Part shown: positions 7,300-13,592 of the stretch, piece after piece
Layout of the letters: every line of letters begins with the position of its first letter
How positions within the stretch are numbered: position 1 is the first letter of the stretch
Assembly (NCBI GenBank): GCA_034420695.1
Contig: DAOULB010000037.1
Coordinates: 1-13,621, forward strand
Source of the DNA: Io17-Chloro-G2 sp034420695
GTDB lineage: Bacteria; Chloroflexota; Dehalococcoidia; Lucifugimonadales; UBA3495
DNA length: 13,621 bases
Direction of reading: 5' to 3'
Notes under the pieces: model-generated
What the model saw: the letters and a program-made list of their open reading frames with translations, nothing else
Database searches by the model: none
Told to the model about the DNA's origin: nothing
Translations under genes and position numbers: made by a program

Positions 7300-7713
7300 A
7301 TGAGCAGCGAAGGACCCGCTCCGGAAATCGGTTCCATCATCTGGACCGACCTCACCGTCGACAACGCGGCGGAAGTCAGGGACTTCTACACCAGCGTTGT
7401 CGGCTGGAACTCCACACCCCACGACATGGGGGAATATGACGACTACAACATCCTGACCCCCGGCCAAGGCCGCCCGGTGGCGGGCGTCTGCCACGCCCGG
7501 GGTCCCAACGCCAACATTCCTCCCCAGTGGATGGTGTACATCCTGGTGAAGGACGTGGACGAGAGCGCCCGGCGCTGCCAGGAGCTTGGCGGGGAAGTGG
7601 TTGACGGCCCCAGGTCCATGGACCAGTGGCGATTATGCATCATCAGAGACCCAGCCGGGGCCGTCTGTGCGCTGATGAGCCAGCAGGCCGCCTCATCTGC
7701 TGCCGTTATATAA
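7300..7713 (+). CDS. VOC superfamily (glyoxalase/bleomycin-resistance fold) protein
   Basis: A 137-residue protein of the vicinal-oxygen-chelate fold. It shows the two beta-alpha-beta-beta-beta halves: the first from GSIIWTDLTVDNAAEVRDFY and VVGWN, the second from WMVYILVKDVDESARRCQELGG to IRDPAGAVCALM, with the usual DPxG near the end. The common His/Glu metal ligands are not evident: the first strand has WTD and the second half begins PQW. It may bind a ligand without a metal, or use other residues. The start is ATG 7300, with GGGAGG 5 bases upstream; an in-frame ATG-less extension to 7240 is rejected because it would run through the tandem octamers. It follows the terminator, so it is probably transcribed apart from the catabolic genes. 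Function is not assigned. Confidence 0.75.
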   Translation: MSSEGPAPEIGSIIWTDLTVDNAAEVRDFYTSVVGWNSTPHDMGEYDDYNILTPGQGRPVAGVCHARGPNANIPPQWMVYILVKDVDESARRCQELGGEVVDGPRSMDQWRLCIIRDPAGAVCALMSQQAASSAAVI

Positions 7714-7714
7714 T
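7709..7714 (+). promoter_or_regulatory. Perfect -10 box (TATAAT) for the toxin-antitoxin/restriction operon
   Basis: TATAAT overlaps the stop codon of the VOC gene (ATA-TAA) in a high-GC setting, 63 bases before the antitoxin ATG. No good -35 hexamer is seen at the expected distance. A transcript from here would begin inside the hexamer repeats. Confidence 0.4.
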
Positions 7715-7717
7715 CGA

Positions 7718-7755
7718 CTCACACCCACACCCACACTCACACTCACACCCTCACA
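7718..7755 (+). repeat. Hexamer tandem repeat (YYCACA) in the antitoxin leader
   Basis: Units CTCACA, CCCACA, CCCACA, CTCACA, CTCACA follow each other without gaps from 7718 to 7747, then CC and another CTCACA. The tract is C/A-rich, has no G, and would give an unstructured leader just before the SD (GAGGAGGTG, 7762-7770). Confidence 0.75.
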
Positions 7756-7776
7756 CTTCACGAGGAGGTGTGACCT

Positions 7777-8049
7777 ATGGCCAGCATCACGGTAAGAAAT
7801 CTGGAAGACGACCTCAAGCAGCGCCTGCGCATCCGGGCGGCAGAGAACGGACGCTCCATGCAGGAGGAGGCGCGCCAGATCTTGAAGGCTGCCCTGCACC
7901 AGGAGGCTGCTTCAACTGGCAGGGACTTGGTGGAATCGATCCGGGCCCGCTTTGCTCCTTTAGGCGGCGTTGAATTGGACATTCCGCCGAGGGAGCCCAT
8001 ACGTGAGCCGCCCCGGTTCGATTGGGATGCCAGCGATGATAATTCTTGA
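7777..8049 (+). CDS. FitA-type ribbon-helix-helix antitoxin
   Basis: A 90-residue protein. Residues 1-40 are a ribbon-helix-helix DNA-binding domain: MASITVRNLEDDLKQRLRIR, then AAENGRSMQEEARQILKAAL, the signature of FitA/StbC antitoxins. The rest (about 45-90), with the FAPLGGVELDIPPREP segment, is the toxin-wrapping tail that blocks the PIN active site. It neutralises the toxin encoded next and, with it, normally represses the operon by binding the promoter. A strong SD (GAGGAGG, 7762-7768) precedes the ATG. The 3' end overlaps the toxin start by 14 bases, usual for such pairs. Family recognised with good confidence; the operator would lie around 7709-7776. Confidence 0.9.
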   Translation: MASITVRNLEDDLKQRLRIRAAENGRSMQEEARQILKAALHQEAASTGRDLVESIRARFAPLGGVELDIPPREPIREPPRFDWDASDDNS

Positions 8050-8458
8050 CACCAACGTCGTCTCTGAATTGATACGCCCCACCCCGGACGCCGGCCTTGT
8101 GTCTTGGGTCATACAGCAAGCTGCCATGGACCTCTATCTTTCCGCAACAACGGAAGCCGAGTTGCGGTATGGCGCCGCAATCCTGCCTGCGGGGCGCCGC
8201 CGGGACAATCTTTTCCAAGCTATCGAAGGAGTTCTACTGGAGGACTTCGCAGGGCGAATCCTGCCGTTCGACAGCGGGGCTGCCCAAGCCTATGCTCTCA
8301 TAGCGTCGGCGCGGCGGGCTGCAGGCCGGCCCATCGGCCACTTCGACTGTCAAATTGCTGCTATCGCGCGCTTCCGCGAAGCGCAGGTGGCCACCAGGGA
8401 TGAAGAGGGGTTCCAAGGCTGTGGGATTGAGGTGGTGAACCCTTGGGAGGGTGGATGA
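8036..8458 (+). CDS. FitB/VapC-type PIN-domain ribonuclease toxin
   Basis: A 140-residue PIN-domain toxin. The four acidic residues that hold Mg/Mn are in place: D5 in MIILDTNVVSEL, E42 in TEAELRYG, D104 in GHFDCQIAAIA and D122 in ATRDEEGF. The opening and the ELRYGAA segment are typical of FitB. It cleaves RNA and is held inactive by the upstream antitoxin. The start at ATG 8036 gives the usual FitB N-terminus; ATG 8027 in the same frame adds three residues and is possible. The 3' end overlaps the restriction gene by ATGA, so the toxin gene is directly coupled to the restriction enzyme. The toxin appears intact. Confidence 0.9.
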   Translation: MIILDTNVVSELIRPTPDAGLVSWVIQQAAMDLYLSATTEAELRYGAAILPAGRRRDNLFQAIEGVLLEDFAGRILPFDSGAAQAYALIASARRAAGRPIGHFDCQIAAIARFREAQVATRDEEGFQGCGIEVVNPWEGG

Positions 8459-11400
8459 CCAGCGCAAAGCTGACCGCAGCGGTAGAAGACTATTTCGACG
8501 ATATCCGCAAAGTCCGGGCCTCGGGGGGCGGGACGGACGAGCGGTCCTACTACCCGGCGCTGTCCAACCTGTTCAACGCGGTGGGCGGCTCCCTGAAGTC
8601 CAAGGTCTTCTGCGTAACCGAGCTTCAGCAGCAGGGCGCCGGACATCCCGACTTGGGCCTCTACGCCGCCAAGCAGGTGCAGAAGGGACAGCCCAAGAAG
8701 GGGCAGGTCCCTGAATGCGGCGTTGTCGAGGTCAAGCCGGCCGGCGACGACGCTTGGCTGACGGCCGAGAGCTCCCAAGTCAGCCGCTACTGGGGGCTGT
8801 ACCGCCTGGTCATGGTCACCAACACACGGGACTTCGTGCTCTTGGGCGAAGACACCAGTGGGCAAGCCGCCAAGTTGGAGACCTTCCGGCTGGCCGAATC
8901 CGGCGCCGATTTCGAGGCGAAACTGCAACACCCCCGTGCCTTCGCCCGCAAGGCAGGACCTCCGCTGGCCGAATACCTGTCCCGGGCCCTGTCCCACCGG
9001 GCCGCTCTTGCCGAGCCGCGGGACTTGGCTTGGCTGCTGGCCTCCTACGCCCGGGACGGCTTGGCACGGGTGGAAGGCGCGGGGGATGCCTCTTCCTTGG
9101 GGGCTGTCCGGGCTGCGCTGGAAGAGGCCCTGGGAGTCCGGTTCGAAGGCGACCGGGGAGCGGCTTTCTTCCGTTCGACATTGGTGCAGACCCTGTTTTA
9201 CGGGGTGTTCTCCGCTTGGGTGCTCTGGGCCCGTCAATCGCCGCCGCCAGCGGGCCCCTTCGACTGGCGCACAGCGGTGTGGCACCTGAGGGCGCCGGTG
9301 CTGCGGGCGCTGTTCCAGCAAATTTCCGACCCCGGCAAGCTGCAGCCTCTGGGGTTGGTGGAGGTGCTGGACTGGACGGCCGCCGCCTTGGACCGGGTGG
9401 ACCGGGCAGCTTTCTTCGCAAAGTTCAACGAGGGCGAGGCGGTGCCCTACTTCTACGAGCCCTTCCTAGAGGCCTTCGACCCGGCCCTGCGCAAGCAACT
9501 GGGCGTTTGGTACACCCCGGCCGAGGTGGTCCGCTACATGGTGGCCCGGGTGGACAAGGCCCTGAAGGACGACTTGGGCATCACAGAAGGGCTGGCCGCC
9601 GATAACGTCTATGTCCTGGACCCATGCTGCGGCACCGGGGCCTACTTGGCGGAGACGCTGAAGCGCATCGCGGCCAACCTGCAAGGGCAGGGCTTGGGCG
9701 CCCTGACCGGGGCGCGGGTCAAGCAGGCCGCCACCCAGAGGGTCTTCGGCTTCGAGATTATGCCCGCCCCCTTCGTGGTGGCCCACCTGCAGGTCGGCCT
9801 GACCATGCAGGCCTTGGACGCTCCCCTGTCCGATGCCGGCTCGGAACGGGCCGGGGTCTTCCTCACCAATGCCCTCACCGGCTGGGAGCCGCGGGTGCAG
9901 AAGCCGCTGCCCTTCCCCGAGCTGGAGGAGGAGCGGGACAGGGCCGACCGGGCCAAGCAGGACACCCCGGTGCTGGTCATTCTGGGCAACCCGCCTTACA
10001 ACGGCTTTGCCGGCATGGCGGTGGACGAAGAGCGGGAGCTTTCGGAAGCCTACCGCACCACCAAGCAGGTGCGGAAGCCGGAGGGCCAGGGCTTGAACGA
10101 CCTGTACGTCCGCTTCTTCCGCATGGCCGAGCGGCGCATCGCCGAGAAAACCGGGCGGGGAATTGTCTGCTTCATCTCCAACTACTCCTGGCTGGAGGGC
10201 CTGTCCTTCACCGGGATGCGGGAGCGCTACTTGGAGGCCTTCGACGCCGTCCGCATTGACAACCTGCATGGCGACCGCATCATTTCCGAGTATGCAATGG
10301 ATGGACATACCAGCGAGACAGTCTTTGCCATTCAGGGTCAGTCGCCCGGCATTAGAGTAGGCACAGCAATAACGTTGCTGTCCAAGTCTGGAGAATCTTC
10401 TGGTGAAAACGGCAATGGTAGCATCCTATATCGGGATTTCCACCAAGCGAGGGCGGAAGGACGGCGAGCTGCCCTGTTGAGTAGCCTTGACGCAATTGAA
10501 ATAGACTCAGGGTACACGCAAATCCAACCACATCTGGCTATTGGTTTGCCATTCAAGCCTATGGCGGTCAGCCAGAATTGGAACGAGTGGCCGTCATTGC
10601 CGGACCTCTTCCCTGTATCTTTCCCGGGTGTTCAAACCGGCCGGGATGGATTTCTTATCGATATGGACCTGGAATCCTTGCGTAGTCGTATTGCTGATTA
10701 CTTTGATGAGAACTTACGTCATGAAGACATAGCGCATTCCTATCCTCGCGTCATGTCTGACACTGGCCGGTTTGATGCTCGTTCGGTGCGTGACACGCTA
10801 CTAAAGCGCGGTGGTCCGAATGAGAGCGGTTTTGTCCGTCATGCCTACCGCCCGTTTGATAACCGATGGCTCTACTGGGAGTCGGAGACCAAACTACTGC
10901 GTGAGAAAAGCCCTCGCTATCCGCTGCATGTGTTTGAAGGGAATGTATGGCTGTCCGCCATTCCTCGCCTTCGGAGAGATGCAATTGAAACGCAGACTAC
11001 CGTAACTGGACACCTTGCGTCCCTTCATTTGAATGAATGGAGTGCGAGCATGTTTCCCGCCTGGCTCCGCGATGAAGGCTTGCCGCTGGACGGAGGTGGC
11101 GAACAGCGCCGCCCGAATTTGTCAGCCGCGGCCCAAGGCTACCTCGACAAACTGGGGTTGGGAGTGGAGGACCTGTTCCACCACGCGCTCGCGGTGCTGC
11201 ACGACCCCGCTTACCGGGATGCCAACGCGGGGGCTTTGCGGATGGAGTGGCCACGCATCCCGCTGCCAGGCTGGCCTGACGGGGATGCGCCCGGCGCGGC
11301 GGTGGAACTGGCGGCGTCGGCAGCCCGGGGCCGTGAGCTGGCCCGGCTGCTGGACCCGGAAACGCCGGCGACCGGGGTCACCACGGGGGTATTGCGCCCG

Positions 11401-11826
11401 GAAATAGCCTCCATTGGGGTGCCTTCTACCATCGACGGGCGGAATATGTCAGGCGATGACTTCTTGGTGACGGCGGGCTGGGGCCACTTCGGGACCGGCG
11501 ACGCGGTGATGCCGGGCTTGGGCCGGGCCGTGGAACGCTCCCGCACCTCAGCCGAAACCGAGGCCTTGGGCGGCGCGGCTGCGATCCTGGGTGAGTCCAC
11601 CTTCGACGTCTATCTTAACGACCGGGCCTACTGGCGTAACGTCCCGGCAGCGGTCTGGAACTACAAGCTGGGCGGCTACCAGGTCTTGAAGAAGTGGCTT
11701 TCCTACCGGGAGAGCAAGGTGCTGGGCCGTCCGCTCAAGCCCGAAGAGGTGCAGCACTTTGCCGATACGGCGCGGCGGATTGGGGGTATACTCATGTTGA
11801 CGGCAGGTATGGGAGAACGTCCATGA
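8455..11826 (+). CDS. Type ISP-like single-chain restriction-modification enzyme without helicase domain
   Basis: An 1123-residue protein. Near the N-terminus, GHPD (D66) and VVEVK (E92, K94) give a plausible PD-(D/E)xK nuclease site. A helical part follows to about 340. The adenine-N6 methyltransferase spans about 345-610: YTPAEVVRYM (353-362, motif X), VLDPCCGTGAYL (387-398, SAM-binding motif I), GFEIMPAPF, and catalytic NPPY (512-515). About 612-990 is the target-recognition part, and the end, with VWNYKLGGYQVLKKWLSYR (from 1067) and FADTARRIGGIL, matches the Type ISP C-terminal domain. Classical Type ISP enzymes such as LlaGI (about 1,580 residues) carry a RecA-like helicase; no Walker A is visible here and the protein is shorter. 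Start: ATG 8455, SD GGGAGG, overlapping the toxin stop. Bases 10290-11135 have much lower GC than the flanks. Nuclease activity is inferred; methylation only is possible. Confidence 0.85.
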   Translation: MTSAKLTAAVEDYFDDIRKVRASGGGTDERSYYPALSNLFNAVGGSLKSKVFCVTELQQQGAGHPDLGLYAAKQVQKGQPKKGQVPECGVVEVKPAGDDAWLTAESSQVSRYWGLYRLVMVTNTRDFVLLGEDTSGQAAKLETFRLAESGADFEAKLQHPRAFARKAGPPLAEYLSRALSHRAALAEPRDLAWLLASYARDGLARVEGAGDASSLGAVRAALEEALGVRFEGDRGAAFFRSTLVQTLFYGVFSAWVLWARQSPPPAGPFDWRTAVWHLRAPVLRALFQQISDPGKLQPLGLVEVLDWTAAALDRVDRAAFFAKFNEGEAVPYFYEPFLEAFDPALRKQLGVWYTPAEVVRYMVARVDKALKDDLGITEGLAADNVYVLDPCCGTGAYLAETLKRIAANLQGQGLGALTGARVKQAATQRVFGFEIMPAPFVVAHLQVGLTMQALDAPLSDAGSERAGVFLTNALTGWEPRVQKPLPFPELEEERDRADRAKQDTPVLVILGNPPYNGFAGMAVDEERELSEAYRTTKQVRKPEGQGLNDLYVRFFRMAERRIAEKTGRGIVCFISNYSWLEGLSFTGMRERYLEAFDAVRIDNLHGDRIISEYAMDGHTSETVFAIQGQSPGIRVGTAITLLSKSGESSGENGNGSILYRDFHQARAEGRRAALLSSLDAIEIDSGYTQIQPHLAIGLPFKPMAVSQNWNEWPSLPDLFPVSFPGVQTGRDGFLIDMDLESLRSRIADYFDENLRHEDIAHSYPRVMSDTGRFDARSVRDTLLKRGGPNESGFVRHAYRPFDNRWLYWESETKLLREKSPRYPLHVFEGNVWLSAIPRLRRDAIETQTTVTGHLASLHLNEWSASMFPAWLRDEGLPLDGGGEQRRPNLSAAAQGYLDKLGLGVEDLFHHALAVLHDPAYRDANAGALRMEWPRIPLPGWPDGDAPGAAVELAASAARGRELARLLDPETPATGVTTGVLRPEIASIGVPSTIDGRNMSGDDFLVTAGWGHFGTGDAVMPGLGRAVERSRTSAETEALGGAAAILGESTFDVYLNDRAYWRNVPAAVWNYKLGGYQVLKKWLSYRESKVLGRPLKPEEVQHFADTARRIGGILMLTAGMGERP

Positions 11827-12140
11827 CAGGCGCGGGTGGCGGCCAGGAAAAACTTTCAGAGGAAGACTTCCTCAGGAATGCTATTGAAGAGCTGGGCGGC
11901 ACCGGGGCGTGGGCTGGCGGTATGAGCGAGTTTTATAGCGCCGCCACCCGACTGTGGAAGGAGTACGATTCATTGGTGCAAAAGCACCCGGATAAGTGGG
12001 TTGCCATGGGTAAGGATGGAGTCCTTGCGGTGTGCGATTCCTTTGACGAGGCACTTTCGGCGATTGAGCCCGCTCGTTTGAAGGGTTCCGAGTTCATCAT
12101 CAAGTATTTGTTCTCGGACCCATCGCCGCTCATTTTGTGA
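11823..12140 (+). CDS. Small DUF5678-like protein
   Basis: A 105-residue protein without membrane or signal segment. Its second half (about residues 48-105) has the form of DUF5678: LVQKHPDKWVAMGKDGVLAVCDSFDEAL, then a helix and a strand ending in a hydrophobic tail. The first half is acidic and helical. Start: ATG 11823 overlaps the restriction gene stop by ATGA, with GGGAG at 11811-11815. Its own stop overlaps the GTG of the protease gene, so it is locked between the two. DUF5678 proteins have no established function; neighbourhood with an aspartic protease suggests it could be that enzyme's partner or substrate. The family call rests on pattern memory and is moderate. Confidence 0.55.
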   Translation: MTGAGGGQEKLSEEDFLRNAIEELGGTGAWAGGMSEFYSAATRLWKEYDSLVQKHPDKWVAMGKDGVLAVCDSFDEALSAIEPARLKGSEFIIKYLFSDPSPLIL

Positions 12141-12568
12141 TTGGCGGCAGTTTTGATGCTCTAGGGCGTCCTGAAGTTGAGAGCCGTGTGATTATTCCCC
12201 GGCTGCAAGTAAACCGTACGCTCTCTTTCTTGCTGGATACCGGCGCCGACTTCACATGCTTGCACCAGGGTGATGCCGAACTCTTACACATACCCTTCGA
12301 CCAGTTAGCAAACAGGAGATTTTCCCGAGGGGTAGGTGGGAGGTCAGCGTACTTTCGGGAGCCTGCCTTTCTCTCCTTTTCCGACGGGTCTCTTTCGAGG
12401 GTCTATGCGGTCCAATTGCTTATTGCAGAGCCCGGTGAATCCAACGCGGGACTTCCGTCGCTCCTTGGGCGGAACATTATCAACCACTGGTACGTGCGGT
12501 ACGACCCAACGAATGACATGCTCGAATGTAGCGTCCGTCACGCCGACTACACCTTTCCCGTTGCTTAA
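12137..12568 (+). CDS. Retropepsin-like (clan AA) aspartic protease
   Basis: A 143-residue protein with the features of one retropepsin-type monomer: FLLDTGADFTCLH (D34-T35-G36-A37) is the catalytic loop, GVGGRSAYF (65-73) lies where the flap should be, and SLLGRNIINHW (108-118) is the hydrophobic-hydrophobic-Gly element that packs the active site. Such proteins act as dimers, each giving one Asp. No signal peptide or membrane segment is seen, so it should work in the cytosol. Start: GTG 12137, overlapping the preceding stop (GTGA). It is the last gene of the overlapping chain and would be translated after the DUF5678-like protein. The target is unknown; neighbouring proteins of the operon are candidates. 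Confidence 0.75.
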   Translation: MIGGSFDALGRPEVESRVIIPRLQVNRTLSFLLDTGADFTCLHQGDAELLHIPFDQLANRRFSRGVGGRSAYFREPAFLSFSDGSLSRVYAVQLLIAEPGESNAGLPSLLGRNIINHWYVRYDPTNDMLECSVRHADYTFPVA

Positions 12569-12607
12569 ACCGGTCGGTGGGGGCTCGTTTGGCCTTCACC
12601 AGGAGGT

Positions 12608-12670
12608 CACCGCTTCACGGACACCGCCCGGCGGATTGGGGCGATTTTGTTGCTGGTGAACGGAGGGTGA
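12608..12670 (+). pseudogene. Relic of a second Type ISP restriction enzyme C-terminus
   Basis: Read in frame from 12608, this piece gives HRFTDTARRIGAILLL, then VNGG and a TGA stop. The end of the intact restriction enzyme reads HFADTARRIGGILML with a stop 10 codons later, so the two match at F, DTARRIG, IL and L. At DNA level, 12626-12641 and 11770-11785 agree in 15 of 16 bases. The frame upstream has no start, other domain or match, so this is a truncated remnant. It may come from a tandem copy or from a replaced restriction gene. Confidence 0.6.
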
Positions 12671-12772
12671 CGAAATCTCCTTAGTTCCAAGTAGCAAAAC
12701 ACTAGGATAGTTCCAGTTTGAATCCGTTGAGACACAAGAGTTCATCCCAGCGAGAAGGGCGAGAACATATAA

Positions 12773-13189
12773 ATGATCACTGAAGATGAAGCGAACAGAT
12801 TACTCGAAGAGGAAAAGGTCATTTGGGCTAACCTCTCTTGGAAGAACGACGGTGGCAGCTTCCGTTTGGAAGCCAAAGTATTGTGCCTAGAATCGGAAGA
12901 AATCCTTAGTTTGAGGGGTACAATCGGGAGAAAAAACCAGAGTTTTGTGTTGCTTTGTCAGAATACACCCATTCGGAAGTATACAGTTCATGACTACCAC
13001 CGCGACCCAGTCACTGGCGAAAGGATACGGGAGCCGCACAAGCATCGATGGGATGACGAATGGGAGGACAAACTGGCATATATTCCTGACGACATTCGTA
13101 TCGGAAATCCAAATGAAGAACTGGTCGACTTCTTACAGGAGTGCAACATCTCATTGAGAGGCTTTTACACGTCACAGATGTTCTCGTAG
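12773..13189 (+). CDS. Small protein resembling DUF6978
   Basis: A 138-residue soluble protein with no signal peptide. It begins MITEDEANRLLEEEKVIW, a helix, continues with strands (FRLEAKVLC, ILSLRGTI, QSFVLLCQ), and then has a His-rich stretch, HDYHRDPVTG and PHKHRW, before IPDDIRIGNPNEELVDFLQECNISL. The NP/G plus H-x-H layout and the cysteine-containing final helix resemble DUF6978, which I recall beside DUF1828 genes; this is from memory and only moderately sure. An in-frame TAA sits directly before the ATG, so the start is fixed. The SD is weak (AGAAGGG). Base composition is clearly lower in GC than in the metabolic block (hand count 24 of 60 for 12901-12960). The next gene follows after 22 bases with a good SD, so the two are probably cotranscribed. 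Function unknown. Confidence 0.55.
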   Translation: MITEDEANRLLEEEKVIWANLSWKNDGGSFRLEAKVLCLESEEILSLRGTIGRKNQSFVLLCQNTPIRKYTVHDYHRDPVTGERIREPHKHRWDDEWEDKLAYIPDDIRIGNPNEELVDFLQECNISLRGFYTSQMFS

Positions 13190-13211
13190 GAGCGAGTGGA
13201 GGTCAACTGCT

Positions 13212-13532
13212 ATGACAACACCTTCGTGTGAAGAAATAATTGACAGCTACTTGAACGAACTTCAGGTGGGTTTCGACTGTTCTATTTCAGATGGACACTG
13301 GTTTCTTTCGACTCCATTTGTGAGGCCCGATGGCGAGGGTGTCGAGATTGAGTTACAGGCTTTGCCCGATGGCAGAGTCATTCTATCCGACATGGGTGAC
13401 ACGCTTGGTTACTTGTATGTCAATGGACTTACATTGAGCCAAACGTTGGTTACCAATGCCCGTCAGATTGCCAAGCCGCATGGAGTGGCGTTACAGCGCA
13501 ATCGTCTAAGAACCCCTAACAAAATGATGTGA
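13212..13532 (+). CDS. DUF1828-like protein, probably 3'-truncated
   Basis: A 106-residue protein. WFLSTPFVRPDGEGVEIELQ, DGRVILSDMGDTLGYLYVNGL and the helix that follows match the DUF1828 pattern (TPF.rpDG, then lSD.G.Tl..L). Related proteins are often about 250 residues with a second domain; here the frame ends soon after the expected GV element in GVALQRNRLRTPNKMM. The stop is followed within about 60 bases by the start of an IS5-like transposase, so an insertion may have cut off the rest of the gene. Start: ATG 13212 with GGAGG at 13198-13202. It follows the DUF6978-like gene closely. Function is not established; association with restriction and defence genes is suggested by this neighbourhood only. 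Confidence 0.6.
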   Translation: MTTPSCEEIIDSYLNELQVGFDCSISDGHWFLSTPFVRPDGEGVEIELQALPDGRVILSDMGDTLGYLYVNGLTLSQTLVTNARQIAKPHGVALQRNRLRTPNKMM

Positions 13533-13564
13533 GGATATCTTGGGACTTTGGGCTAGTTAGCTGT

Positions 13565-13591
13565 AGCTTTCCCCTGTGAGGAGGGGAAGCT
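13565..13591 (+). promoter_or_regulatory. Hairpin enclosing the transposase ribosome binding site
   Basis: AGCTTTCCCCT pairs with AGGGGAAGCT (13582-13591), with one bulged T and a 6-nt loop. The 3' arm holds most of the SD (GGAGGGG, 13580-13586) of the transposase ATG at 13593. RNA read in from outside would fold this way and hide the SD, as known for IS10 and IS50. Confidence 0.6.
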
Positions 13592-13592
13592 G

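Noticed and set aside
7718..7755. Possible CRISPR-like repeat
   Set aside because: Units are 6 bases with no spacers; it is a simple tandem repeat and no cas gene is near.
8350..9321. A 323-codon - strand frame over the start of the restriction gene
   Set aside because: The + strand frame has PD-(D/E)xK-like residues, continuous homology and coupled start; the reverse frame shows nothing recognisable.
8455..11826. Reading the restriction enzyme as BREX PglX or a plain Type I HsdM
   Set aside because: The C-terminal VWNYKLGGYQVLKKWLSYR and DTARRIG signatures point to Type ISP, and no BREX or HsdS/HsdR gene is in the window.
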